In this document: piece by piece, positions 35,549 to 44,655 of the stretch
How positions within the stretch are numbered: position 1 is the stretch's first letter
How the letters are laid out: each line of letters begins with the position of its first letter
NCBI GenBank assembly: GCA_964342825.1
Contig: CAYFHO010000020.1
Coordinates: 1-64,000, forward strand
Source: AAA164-E04 sp964342825
Lineage (GTDB): Bacteria > Verrucomicrobiota > Verrucomicrobiia > Limisphaerales > AAA164-E04
DNA length: 64,000 bases
Direction of reading: 5' to 3'
Program-made: the position numbers and the translations under genes
The notes under the pieces: generated by a model
What the model was told of the DNA's origin: nothing
What the model saw: the letters and a program-made list of their open reading frames with translations, nothing else
Database searches by the model: none

Positions 35549-38134
35549 TCAGCCCTCGATTTCCATGGCTTCCGTCGCCTTTGGAATACGTTCTATTATT
35601 TTTTCAAGCGTTAAACCCTCGTCTTCTAGTCGTTGCTGCGCTTCTGCTCTCCATATCAAGTCGCCTTCACCAGGAAAGGTCCCCTTCAACTCACGAAGGA
35701 TAGGGACCGATTGAACTACCCAATTAGCAAATTCATTTAGAGCCCAATAGCGAACATTATCAAGCTGAGGAACAGCCCCTTTTGTCATTTTTGTGCATGG
35801 TGTCACCAAAATGGGGATAATATTCATATCTTTAGTTCCAGGAACATTACTCTCGATCCATTTTGGATGATTACATGCCTGACGTGCTTTTACCGCGCCG
35901 AATATGGTATCGTCTTTTCCACCAGCATGATCTTCAAAAACAATACCTATCTTTTTCCCAAGCCACCAAGGATCTGGAGCAGCATCGCTATCATCATTCC
36001 CTGCAGTAAAGCCGAGCATGATCCCAGCCTCAACTTGCGCTGCCTCAAATGTATCCTTTTGTTCCAAATCCTTAAGAATCTTCGCAACTCGTTTTTCGAA
36101 ATTATGGTTTGTCGCCGTTCCCATAGAAAGGAAATTTTGTTCAATCAATTCGACCTGTTTGAGAGTTTCAGAGCTGTGTCCTTTCTCCTCTTTTTCTGAA
36201 GAATCCCCTACGGTTCTGGTCAACAAATTTAGCCATGAAACCGACGGAGCGGCCCTCTTTGCTTTTCCAAATTGCTCCAACGCTGACTGAGCTTGAGCAT
36301 CTCCCATGTCACGTGAAAGCCGAAATGCTGCTGCACCAGCGAGGTAGTGCCATAAAGCTCTATATCCACGGAGGTCCTGATGATTTAATTTTGCTAAAAT
36401 TGTCCGAGCCGATGAAAGCGCTGATGCATAGTCATGGTTCCAGAGTGCTTCCTGGTAATTTACTTCCTCACCTACGATTACTTCCAACTCATCCATTGCA
36501 GGAAATGGGGCTTGATCATAATCTTGAACAGCATCTCGGATCGAATTATCAGCCCCTGCCCAATCAGCAGTGTTGTCCATGAACATATTGAAATTCTCAA
36601 TAATGTCCTTCGCACTAACGTCAGTGGACTGTTCAACACCAAAGGCAAGTTCAGCTTGCAATTCTGGATGAAAGTATTGCCACTTTCTACTGTCAGCCAA
36701 AAAGTCAACTAATTCTGTTCCTGTCACAAAGACGGCTGAACGATCTTGTAACCCACGGGTACAACGCCCTCCCGCCTGAAGCACGCGTGTCTGAATTCGC
36801 TCGTTAAAGAGTGCTGCAGCTCCCATCTTGGACATAATGAAACGTTCTTGTGCATTCATTGCTCTGGGCAAGCCATCCAAGCAGAGTAGGCGACATTCAT
36901 CTCCTGGAAAGTCAATACCGTCGTAACGGTTGGCAAGAACGGCTACCGCTTTTGTGCTATGCACAAATGGGGCCTTGTCAGCTTCGATTTTATCCTTGGT
37001 GAAAACCTGGAAACCATTCAAGCCATCGGTCACCTGCTCTATGTGCTCCTCTGCACTTTTTGTTGATGGAGTCAGTATTACTGAACGGCTTGCTCGTTCC
37101 TGCATTTTGAGCCGCAGTGCATCAATTTCCTCGCTATTTAGCGTAAGACTCGGAAAAACAAAAAAACGTCGCCCTACCCCGGAATTCTGGAAACTTTCGG
37201 AAGCCGGAAGACGTTCAATTCTCTTTCTCCCTGTAAGACGTTCTAGGTCTCCCCCGGCACCAAGTGTTGCAGACATGTAAATACGTTGCTTAGCATTTTC
37301 GAAAGGTGCATGTGAGGCGGTAGGAGGAAGTATTGGCCGGATCAGGATTTCCTGAGACCCCAAATATATATGACAGGCATCAAGATGATCACGAATCAAC
37401 GACCACGGGTAGTGAAGTTTTTTGTTATTCCTGTCGGCATGTGCATCTATAATCTCGACAAGACCTGATTCCAACTCTCTCACCTTCGGGCTTGGTAGCT
37501 TATCTACCCAGGTCGCATCTGCTGGCCCCGTCCAATCTCCGGTCAGTCTCGAGAATTCCTGTGGATCAAGATGTGGACGCAGATACTCGGCTAGAACTAA
37601 ATGTAAAGGAGTGCCTATCGCTATTTCCAAGGACCACATCTTTGCGATGTAATTTTCTGCCGCATGAGCATCATCTATGATGATCAGATCGGGATCGTCA
37701 AAAAACGGATTACTATTAAAAATTCCAGAGTATGTACTGATGGCGACCTGAGCACCGGTTTTATATGCAGTCCGATCAGGTGGTGGAAAATTTCCCTTCG
37801 GGCCCGAGAGGTCAACAACATCGATGCCGTACTGATTTTTCGCCTGAAGAACCGTCTGCCGAACAAGTTGTATTGTTGGGCAGAGATAGACAACCCGATT
37901 TCCATGCTTAATCCGTCGCCAATCTGCGATCAGTAAACCGACAAGCGTTTTCCCACTTCCAGTGGGCAATTGCAGAGCAACATCAGGCTTGTCATCGAAA
38001 TCTGCAGCATAGGCCTCCAGCATCTCTTTTTGATGAGGCATAACATCTGGGTGTTGCCGCTTAGTAAGTGTTTTGAAATGCGCCGCTGGATTTGCGGAAA
38101 CGGTCTTGGAAAACGTATTCTTTTTAAATGCCAT
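35549..38134 (-). CDS. XPD/DinG-like superfamily 2 helicase with a C-terminal nuclease-like extension
   Basis: This is an 861-residue protein. Helicase motifs are: Walker A LPTGSGKT (residues 56-63), CPTIQLVRQT, STYSGIF, DEAH-type box IIDDAHAAE (about 152-160), IYMSATLG near 297, and QAGGRCTRG near 455-465 as motif VI. The N-terminal HQKEML pattern and the DDAH box resemble Rad3/XPD-like DEAH helicases. The last 150 residues hold GIVFEDHAGG...TIFGAVKARQ, a possible PD-(D/E)xK-type nuclease or related domain; this is inference. The protein lies at the far end of a minus-strand accessory block containing several nuclease genes. No defence family is firmly recognised. Confidence 0.72.
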   Translation of the reverse strand: MAFKKNTFSKTVSANPAAHFKTLTKRQHPDVMPHQKEMLEAYAADFDDKPDVALQLPTGSGKTLVGLLIADWRRIKHGNRVVYLCPTIQLVRQTVLQAKNQYGIDVVDLSGPKGNFPPPDRTAYKTGAQVAISTYSGIFNSNPFFDDPDLIIIDDAHAAENYIAKMWSLEIAIGTPLHLVLAEYLRPHLDPQEFSRLTGDWTGPADATWVDKLPSPKVRELESGLVEIIDAHADRNNKKLHYPWSLIRDHLDACHIYLGSQEILIRPILPPTASHAPFENAKQRIYMSATLGAGGDLERLTGRKRIERLPASESFQNSGVGRRFFVFPSLTLNSEEIDALRLKMQERASRSVILTPSTKSAEEHIEQVTDGLNGFQVFTKDKIEADKAPFVHSTKAVAVLANRYDGIDFPGDECRLLCLDGLPRAMNAQERFIMSKMGAAALFNERIQTRVLQAGGRCTRGLQDRSAVFVTGTELVDFLADSRKWQYFHPELQAELAFGVEQSTDVSAKDIIENFNMFMDNTADWAGADNSIRDAVQDYDQAPFPAMDELEVIVGEEVNYQEALWNHDYASALSSARTILAKLNHQDLRGYRALWHYLAGAAAFRLSRDMGDAQAQSALEQFGKAKRAAPSVSWLNLLTRTVGDSSEKEEKGHSSETLKQVELIEQNFLSMGTATNHNFEKRVAKILKDLEQKDTFEAAQVEAGIMLGFTAGNDDSDAAPDPWWLGKKIGIVFEDHAGGKDDTIFGAVKARQACNHPKWIESNVPGTKDMNIIPILVTPCTKMTKGAVPQLDNVRYWALNEFANWVVQSVPILRELKGTFPGEGDLIWRAEAQQRLEDEGLTLEKIIERIPKATEAMEIEG

Positions 38135-38382
38135 AAACCAATGATCTATTAAAAATTAAATACCAAAGCGTATTGAATGAAGGCAGAAATTTGATGACTG
38201 GAATTTATGGGTTAACAATTTGGGTTGTGCGCATTTTGAATAATAACAAAAAGTAACACCGAACTCAAACTTTCAGCAATTATATCCTGCCTGATACCAG
38301 AACGTTGCCCCATCATAAAAGCACTTTGCTATCATTCCAAATACACCGATTTTTCAACCATTGACCAATTGTAAGGTTGTTT

Positions 38383-38589
38383 TTAAGAAGTATGGCATTC
38401 ACGGCTACAGTAGAAACACCCATTCACTTGATTGAAGTGTTTCTTTGCTTCCCTGACCGCCTGCTGGCAATGGGAATAATCAGCAAGATAAATTCGGTTA
38501 TCAGCTTCCGGCATGAAACTACATCCTATTGTATGGACCTCATGGTCCCCATTTGATTGAGCATTCCGATTTACGTAATATCGAGACAT
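38383..38589 (-). CDS. Small Cys-rich conserved protein
   Basis: This 68-residue protein starts MSRYYVNRNAQSNGDHEVHT. It contains GCSFMP, CQQAVREAKKHFNQVNGCFYCSRECH and a terminal HTS. The spacing of Cys and His suggests a metal-binding fold. Close relatives are common across bacteria as unnamed hypothetical proteins and are often in mobile or accessory regions; I recognise the pattern but no function. It lies 36 bp downstream of the ATPase gene in the same direction and so may be the last member of that operon. Confidence 0.75.
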   Translation of the reverse strand: MSRYYVNRNAQSNGDHEVHTIGCSFMPEADNRIYLADYSHCQQAVREAKKHFNQVNGCFYCSRECHTS

Positions 38590-38625
38590 ATGTATCCTTT
38601 TTGTTTTTAATCCTCCCTAGGCAAT

Positions 38626-41600
38626 TCAGCTCTTCCTCAAATTCTTCTTCAACAAATCAATCAAATCTTTCTCCTTGGATTTCAACTCCTGAGCAGATTG
38701 ACCGGTCCCCATGAGGTCTACCTTGTGCTTCCTCGGCTTGGTTTGTTCAGTTCTACCCCCGGCTGGATCTGCTTTGGAGTATTGTTGTAAGATTTCGGCA
38801 AATGTATCAGGACTCAGGAACTGCACGTCTTGTTTGGTATCACTAACCTTTTCTCGAAAAAGAGCGGATATTTGATTAAGCCTTTTCTCGTATACTGATA
38901 CCAACACCACCTTCGAAAACCCTGCATCCAAACATTTTTGGATATTCCCCACCTCATGCTCATCCGTAGTCGTATTGGCAATCTCACACGCTATTTTCAA
39001 ATCTCCTCTCGTAAAGACGAGATCTACTCTCCCCTTTCCATCCAATACCCAGACTTCACGTTCAACTACGTAATCCAGTTTTTCGGCTGCATTGATCAGG
39101 TATTCTTTGATTTCCTCATGACTAGGTATTGATGTTGGTTTTACAGAGGATTCCTGTGGAGTTTGGACTGACTGATCATTTTGCTTGGGAGATGGTTCCT
39201 CTGGAACGGATGAGCTGTCATCCGATATCTTGGGCTCAGTTTGTTTCGTTCTTGGAGTGGTCTTGGATTCTTTGTGTTTAGACTTCAGTTCTGGTTGCGG
39301 GGTTTCATCCTCTTCAAGCAAAGCCTCCTGTTCTTTGCGAAGCTGTCCTTCCACTTCCCCTCTTGGAATTGCATATAGTGCTCTGGTAGATCCCCTTATC
39401 AGATCCTCATGATCTTTCCCCTTCCCCCCATCATCCTGAGGTGACTGAACCGTTAAATTAAAATCATAATCCGACCGTTCAATGCGGCAGATAGCCTCCC
39501 CCACTCCCAGATTCTGAAGATCCTTTGCTTCGAAAAAGGAGAATCCTTTCTGCAATTTCCGCGCATCCTCATCGCCCAGACGAAAACACACACGCACATA
39601 CGGATTGGCAACAACTGATCCAGCGACATTGGCATCTCTGTTTTCAATCTGCTTGAGTTCCTGGTGGGCCAAGCACAAACCCAAGCCATATTTCCGCGCC
39701 CCGGTGAGAATGGAGGCCATTGAAGCCGACGTGAAATTGTGAAATTCGTCTATATAGAGCCAGTAAGGTCGTCGTTCGGTGGCATCCATTGCCTGACGAC
39801 TCATGGCTATCTGGTAGAACTTGGCGACCAGCAACGATCCTAGTAAGTATGAATTTTCTTCACCTAAAGCACCTTGAGATAGCTTGGCCAGGAATATCTT
39901 CCCACTGTCCATGATGTCCCCAAAGTTCACCTTATTCTCCCGCTGGGACACCATGTAACGAATTGTTTTAGGACCAAGGAATGTATTCAGGCGTGTTAGG
40001 AGTGGTGCCTGTGGTCGCCCAGAAAGCATTGGAAACTCTTTTTTCCAGAAGTAAACAACCTGACTGTCCTCTACTGTCTTGAGGAATTCGGCCCTGAATT
40101 CTGGTTCAACGAGAAACCTTCGGAGATCAGACAAAGTGCCTCCTGTCGAGCTTTCCAATATGGCCAAGATTGCATTGCGGAGCACGGTCGTCATCTGATC
40201 CCCCCAGGATGTGGACAACCTCTTGAAAACAGAAACGAGATCAGACGCCAAAAGGCTCTTCTCCAATTCTGAGTGCGCATTGAGGATATTTAGCCCGATG
40301 GGATACTCAGCATCAGAGGGATCAAATAGAATCACATCCTTTATCCGGTTCTCCGGTATTACTTGAAGGATTTGATCCACCAAATCCCCGTGTGGATCTA
40401 ATATTCCACATCCATGACCTTGTTGAATGTCTTGGGATATGAGGTTGAATAGGAGCGTCGATTTACCGCTCCCGGAGGTCCCAATGACATGCATATGGCG
40501 CAAACGGTGCTGCTCGCTGAGTGTTACTTCCCGAGTCATATCTGAATGAGTATTTTCTCCTAAAACGATGGAATGGCCAGAGGTAATACCCGGAGCACAC
40601 TTCGTCTTATTACCTTCTCGTTTCAGCTTGGGATGTTGGACTGTGGTGTTTGGTAAATGCACCAATGACACCAATTCCGCACTGTTCCAAATCATCCCAC
40701 TGCGATGGGATTTGCGTTGAAACACATCGTTGCGATGATTCTCCAAATCATACTCCTCATTGGATAACGGAACTAATCCATTTGCTCCTGGACTATCCAA
40801 AACAGACAATGGAGCGGTTACATGTGTCGCAATCTGAAGCACCCGGTCATAGTCCATACCTGCTACCCCAACTCGGCACACCACTGCATACAGTGGTTTG
40901 TTGAGCTTCATCATAGCATGGCCGGTAAAGGCAGGCTCATCGTTGAAGAATGGTTGCCCCTCGCTATCTGTAATAGCTGTCTGGATACTGGATCTCCATG
41001 GATGACGTGCTGGTTCAAAGAGGATCTGAAGAATTGCAACTTCCCCCAACTGCAAACTTGAGATGGCTCCCGTAATTCCGGTCAAAGGATCATTTTTAAA
41101 TGAACTGACCGGATTGAGTGGCAGCATAAACTCTCGCTCCAATCCGAGTTCGAGTATTAGTGAGTCGTAGGAACTGTTCCAGGCGTTTTCGAGAAAACCG
41201 GATTCTTCTAGAATGGTTACTTCAGGGAAGTGGGACTCAATCTGACTGCGCACAATTCGCGCATCGGAGGGATATGCTGCGAATTGCACCGTTATGCACT
41301 CGACGGTAGCCACCACCTCAAAGGCCACCTGGTGTGCGCATTGTTCAATACTGGCAATAAACTGTTCTGCAAGGTTTGTGGATACGGTTGTGTCTTCTGG
41401 CAACAGTACCTGTAGTTCCACAACTTCCGAGGCCTCATCATCAAGCACCGGGGAGAGCGATTCAGCAACTGAATCTTCAGATTCGTACTCATCTATCTCA
41501 ACCGGCTCACTGCTTCGGAAAGCACCTAAGACATTTTTAAAGAGACTGCTGAATCTAGTTTCAATTCTTCCATCATCAATAGGAGGCTTGGTGATTTTAG

Positions 41601-41724
41601 AAATTCTCTTGAACGATGTAAATGGAGGTTCAATACGGACAGGACGATCCCAGATGAGATGCCCACGTCCCAGGGCTTCCCAATCGTAGAAGTGTTCAAC
41701 CTGTTCGCGCAGATCCTCCATCAT
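38626..41724 (-). CDS. VirD4/TraD-like DNA-pumping ATPase with a nuclease-like C-terminal domain
   Basis: This is a 1032-residue protein. The ATPase core has Walker A HVIGTSGSGKSTL (about residue 413), ILDPHGDLVD, FDPSDAEYPIGLNIL and Walker B YWLYIDEFHNF (about 651), followed by LAHQELKQIE. These are the signatures of the TraM-recognition/TraD family of conjugative coupling proteins and HerA-like ATPases. No relaxase or type IV secretion genes are nearby. A charged, Pro/Gln-rich linker (about 790-860) leads to a C-terminal domain with LDYVVEREVWVLDGKGRVDL, then DLKIACEIA. This has the D...ExA layout of restriction-endonuclease-like folds. The ATPase is likely to act on double-stranded DNA. 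It is the last of four tightly packed genes (13-bp gap to the previous one). Confidence 0.82.
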   Translation of the reverse strand: MMEDLREQVEHFYDWEALGRGHLIWDRPVRIEPPFTSFKRISKITKPPIDDGRIETRFSSLFKNVLGAFRSSEPVEIDEYESEDSVAESLSPVLDDEASEVVELQVLLPEDTTVSTNLAEQFIASIEQCAHQVAFEVVATVECITVQFAAYPSDARIVRSQIESHFPEVTILEESGFLENAWNSSYDSLILELGLEREFMLPLNPVSSFKNDPLTGITGAISSLQLGEVAILQILFEPARHPWRSSIQTAITDSEGQPFFNDEPAFTGHAMMKLNKPLYAVVCRVGVAGMDYDRVLQIATHVTAPLSVLDSPGANGLVPLSNEEYDLENHRNDVFQRKSHRSGMIWNSAELVSLVHLPNTTVQHPKLKREGNKTKCAPGITSGHSIVLGENTHSDMTREVTLSEQHRLRHMHVIGTSGSGKSTLLFNLISQDIQQGHGCGILDPHGDLVDQILQVIPENRIKDVILFDPSDAEYPIGLNILNAHSELEKSLLASDLVSVFKRLSTSWGDQMTTVLRNAILAILESSTGGTLSDLRRFLVEPEFRAEFLKTVEDSQVVYFWKKEFPMLSGRPQAPLLTRLNTFLGPKTIRYMVSQRENKVNFGDIMDSGKIFLAKLSQGALGEENSYLLGSLLVAKFYQIAMSRQAMDATERRPYWLYIDEFHNFTSASMASILTGARKYGLGLCLAHQELKQIENRDANVAGSVVANPYVRVCFRLGDEDARKLQKGFSFFEAKDLQNLGVGEAICRIERSDYDFNLTVQSPQDDGGKGKDHEDLIRGSTRALYAIPRGEVEGQLRKEQEALLEEDETPQPELKSKHKESKTTPRTKQTEPKISDDSSSVPEEPSPKQNDQSVQTPQESSVKPTSIPSHEEIKEYLINAAEKLDYVVEREVWVLDGKGRVDLVFTRGDLKIACEIANTTTDEHEVGNIQKCLDAGFSKVVLVSVYEKRLNQISALFREKVSDTKQDVQFLSPDTFAEILQQYSKADPAGGRTEQTKPRKHKVDLMGTGQSAQELKSKEKDLIDLLKKNLRKS

Positions 41725-41736
41725 AGGCTACCCTAT

Positions 41737-42450
41737 TTACTTTCCAAACATTTGACGGATGGTTGGTTTTCGTTCCTCAGCGGTGAGCGGTTTGATACCA
41801 ACCTTCTGATTTAGTGCATCAACGGTTGTCATCACCGCCTGGTGTACTGCCTGCTGATACATGTTGTTCTGATCGATTCTGAAGTTCGTCAAAGGATGAG
41901 CCAATGATTCATAAATTGGGCCGATACACGGCAATTGAGGGAAGGCACCATCCATCTTGCGAATGAGGGAGGGAGAGGCAGATTTAATGAGGCCAACCAC
42001 TCCAATCAGAGCAAATAGCATCAAGAACACGGTCTGTAAAAAACCTATCATATACCAAAAAACCGCAGAAAGAAGACCTATGAAAATCAATAGACCGATA
42101 AAGTCCTTTAGGGTCGCATACCGACGCCGATCAAACAATCGAGCGGAAACAAAGTAACCAGTACCGAATGGGGCGGCACATACTTCAAAAACCAGCAATT
42201 CCCGGTTTAATTGAAGGTACAGCCGTTTATCTGAAAAAATATTCCCTTCACGCAGGTCGATGTATCCACCGGAAAGTGCCGGGACATTCCATTTACTTAA
42301 ATTCTCCTCCACCAGTGCATAGAATTCCTGCGGAGAGCACAGTGGTTTCTCAAACAGCTTACACCAGTATGAAAGCTGTTGGTTTTCTATTGAATCCGAT
42401 TTCTTTGAACTTACGGAATCTGAAACAGATTTGATGGCATTCTCATTCAT
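41737..42450 (-). CDS. Two-transmembrane-segment protein of the nuclease operon
   Basis: This 237-residue protein has a central hydrophobic pair (LIFIGLLSAVFWYMIGFL and VFLMLFALIGVVGLI, residues about 120-158). Soluble regions flank it on both sides. The N-terminal part has GYIDLREGNIFSDKRLYLQL and the C-terminal part ALNQKVGIKPLTAEERKPTIRQ. There is no known domain. It is spaced 9 bp from the NERD gene upstream and 13 bp from the ATPase downstream, so it may anchor or couple the system to the membrane. Confidence 0.75.
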   Translation of the reverse strand: MNENAIKSVSDSVSSKKSDSIENQQLSYWCKLFEKPLCSPQEFYALVEENLSKWNVPALSGGYIDLREGNIFSDKRLYLQLNRELLVFEVCAAPFGTGYFVSARLFDRRRYATLKDFIGLLIFIGLLSAVFWYMIGFLQTVFLMLFALIGVVGLIKSASPSLIRKMDGAFPQLPCIGPIYESLAHPLTNFRIDQNNMYQQAVHQAVMTTVDALNQKVGIKPLTAEERKPTIRQMFGK

Positions 42451-42459
42451 AATTCACCT

Positions 42460-43131
42460 CTATTTCTTCACGTAGCGACATTTAGGAAATGTTGAGCACC
42501 CAAAAAATTCTGAACCAGCACGGTCCCCTCGCTTCACTGTTCTGGTAACGAGTGTTGACCCGCATTTTGGACAGACATTGGATTGGTCATGGCGCACTGC
42601 TAAGGACTGCATATGCGTTCTGTGATTAAGGGAAGGATCTGACTTCAACACCTTTATCTGATTCACCACCATCACAACTTCATCATCGGTCAGAATCGGA
42701 TCTTTGAAACTACGGATATATGAGGACAATCCGTCTCTCATGACATTGGGTGGCATTGGAGTCTTGAAGGTGCATTCACCGATAAAAAACACGATTGAAT
42801 GGAAGACTGAAGGATCAAGCTTAAGGTATTCAGCAAGACACATGACGTGGCGATAATTCTGTCGCAATGGGTTTTGGAACGTGTGCCTGCGCTTGTAGAG
42901 CGACTGTGTCCACGTAGCCTGATTTTCAGATCCAAAAATCCACCCCTTCATGTTCTTGGTTTCAACGACAAAAATGCCATACCGTGAAATCAACAAGTGG
43001 TCTATCTGCGTTGTTCCATCTTCTGCCGGAACGATGACGTTGTGAAAACGCTGATACTCTTTGCGGCTAATAAACAGCCACATGAGGAACATGGTGATTT
43101 GTTCACCAAAGAATCCGATCAGCGCGCTCAC
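42460..43131 (-). CDS. NERD-domain nuclease-like protein with topoisomerase-type zinc finger
   Basis: This 223-residue protein starts at GTG 43131. An N-terminal membrane-like segment (ITMFLMWLFIS) is followed by a NERD domain: DGTTQIDHLLISRYGIFVVETKN, with Asp44 and E-x-K (57-59) as the nuclease triad-like residues. After a helical region comes a zinc finger CPKCGSTLVTRTVKRGDRAG, then FFGCSTFPKCRY, like the C-terminal fingers of topoisomerase I. This combination is common in restriction- or repair-linked proteins. The nuclease activity is inferred from the family. It overlaps none of its neighbours and is spaced 12 bp from the EEP gene. Confidence 0.85.
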   Translation of the reverse strand: MSALIGFFGEQITMFLMWLFISRKEYQRFHNVIVPAEDGTTQIDHLLISRYGIFVVETKNMKGWIFGSENQATWTQSLYKRRHTFQNPLRQNYRHVMCLAEYLKLDPSVFHSIVFFIGECTFKTPMPPNVMRDGLSSYIRSFKDPILTDDEVVMVVNQIKVLKSDPSLNHRTHMQSLAVRHDQSNVCPKCGSTLVTRTVKRGDRAGSEFFGCSTFPKCRYVKK

Positions 43132-43143
43132 ATCGTTCGTTTT

Positions 43144-44166
43144 CTATCGATTTAAAATTTGATCCAGTTTTTCATCATCTATATCCGTGTCCAACTGCAC
43201 CCAAAGGGGAAGATGATCAGACAACTGGTAGGTAAATGCCTTTTTCGCCATAGCATCACCGGGGAACAAGGGACGGTGGTTATTAGCGTAAAAATCTAAT
43301 ACACCTCCATGATCTGTGAAGCATTTGGTATATCTCGGAAAATGTAGAATTTGGTCATACCGCTTGTTCTTGGCCAGATTTGTGCCATGAGTCCCAACCA
43401 AAGACTTTGGAATCCGTAACCCTTTGCTCGTGAGGGCATCGAAAAGTTCATCACCCACTGCTGGAATATTGAAATCCCCCATGAGGATGATGTCTTTGTC
43501 TATTAGATGTTTGTCCTTTCTTCGCTTATCCACCCACTTGGCTAAGAGGTCGAGCGCTCGTTTCCTACTTTCCTCTCCCCCCTGTTTATCCCATCGGATG
43601 TGAGCAGAGATGACTATAAAGTCGAAATCGCCGGCACGGAATGAAGCCATGAACGGGCTACGCCACCAGGTAATCAGGGAGCGGTATTCCATTACCTCTT
43701 CACCATTTACAATTACCTTCATCTTTTTCCTGGGTGGATCAGCTTCTGCAGCCAGACCAGTGAATGCTACTGCCCTCTTGTCATAGACATATGCAATACG
43801 CTCGCGGTTCCCAGCGCGGTCAGTGTTGTAGTCTGAATATACCACCTTCCAATACGGCCCAAGAATGTCCATGACTCGCTTCAGATCCGAAATATTGTCT
43901 CGAAGTTCGGTGACTGAAATGAGGTCGAATTGTCCAAGAATTTCAGCAATGAAATGGATGGAAGCTTTACGTCTCTTTTTGCGGCCAAATTCACGAATAT
44001 TCCATGTGGCAACATTCAGAGTTTCATCAAGTGATGAAGACGGAATATTTGCCGTGTCTATCCGATTGCGCAAAACACGCAAGCCCTCAGCTATCTCTTT
44101 TGATACATTTCCATGATGCATGCGCTTACCTTTCTTTTCCACAATACACCGATTGTCTTCCGACAT
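43144..44166 (-). CDS. Endonuclease/exonuclease/phosphatase (EEP, DNase I-like) family protein
   Basis: This 340-residue protein has all EEP motifs: NVATWNIREF (residues 51-60, with the Asn), ISVTELRD (Glu87), a central VISAHIRW, MGDFNIPAVGDEL (Asp and Asn), RYDQILH and QLSDHLPLWVQL (the catalytic His). The preserved metal and catalytic residues suggest an active metal-dependent nuclease or phosphodiesterase. It is the first gene of the minus-strand operon. A copy of the 29-bp repeat lies just upstream (44199-44227). Confidence 0.88.
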   Translation of the reverse strand: MSEDNRCIVEKKGKRMHHGNVSKEIAEGLRVLRNRIDTANIPSSSLDETLNVATWNIREFGRKKRRKASIHFIAEILGQFDLISVTELRDNISDLKRVMDILGPYWKVVYSDYNTDRAGNRERIAYVYDKRAVAFTGLAAEADPPRKKMKVIVNGEEVMEYRSLITWWRSPFMASFRAGDFDFIVISAHIRWDKQGGEESRKRALDLLAKWVDKRRKDKHLIDKDIILMGDFNIPAVGDELFDALTSKGLRIPKSLVGTHGTNLAKNKRYDQILHFPRYTKCFTDHGGVLDFYANNHRPLFPGDAMAKKAFTYQLSDHLPLWVQLDTDIDDEKLDQILNR

Positions 44167-44198
44167 TCGGCGTACACAAAGAGGGGCACTATGTATAC

Positions 44199-44227
44199 AT
44201 GCGTAAAAAAGACCGGTGAGGGGTCAC
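44199..44227 (+). repeat. 29-bp dispersed repeat, copy A
   Basis: The segment starts ATGCGTAAAAAA and ends GGGGTCAC, exactly 29 nt. Copies B (46888-46916, inverted) and C (50158-50186) share both ends and differ in the middle eight or so bases. It sits 33 bp upstream of the EEP nuclease start, in its promoter region. Confidence 0.75.
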
Positions 44228-44325
44228 TTTTTTGAAAATAATTTAAAAAAAGTGCTTTACCGGTAAAATTTGGACGAGGTAAATCTCCAAAAATTGAATC
44301 GGTCACTACTTCCAAAGGAATATGC

Positions 44326-44655
44326 TTATGATTCGTAGGTATGAAATAAATCTCCGCGAGAAGTGTGACGCACCTGCAGAATTCTAACCGTCTTTCCTAG
44401 AACTGTATAGAGAATACGGTATTTTGAAGGATAATCAGAAAAAAGAAGCTGTTGGATTTCAATATCGTTTCCCCATCGACCATTTTCTGGTGCTGAGGGG
44501 CACCGTTCAGGATTGGTCTCTAACGAATAAATCTTAGATTCAAGCGCATCAAGCCAATCCCCTACCATATCTGGATTACGTTGCATAAGCCAAGCCAACG
44601 ATTGATCAATGTCCTCCTGAGCAATTGAATCAATTTCGATCCGATAACGAATCAT
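44326..44655 (-). CDS. RelE/ParE-family toxin
   Basis: This 109-residue protein has the ParE-like fold pattern: YRIEIDSIAQEDIDQSLAWL, then YSLETNPERCPSAPEN, and a beta-sheet end KYRILYTVLGKTVRILQVRHTSRGD. The final RH-SRGD segment is the usual active-site neighbourhood of the ParE/RelE superfamily. ParE toxins poison DNA gyrase, while RelE toxins cleave mRNA; which applies is unknown. It overlaps the upstream antitoxin by four bases (ATGA). Confidence 0.9.
   Translation of the reverse strand: MIRYRIEIDSIAQEDIDQSLAWLMQRNPDMVGDWLDALESKIYSLETNPERCPSAPENGRWGNDIEIQQLLFSDYPSKYRILYTVLGKTVRILQVRHTSRGDLFHTYES

Noticed and set aside
38626..41724. Conjugation coupling protein of a type IV secretion system
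   Set aside because: No relaxase, VirB-type genes or oriT are visible nearby; the neighbours are nucleases.
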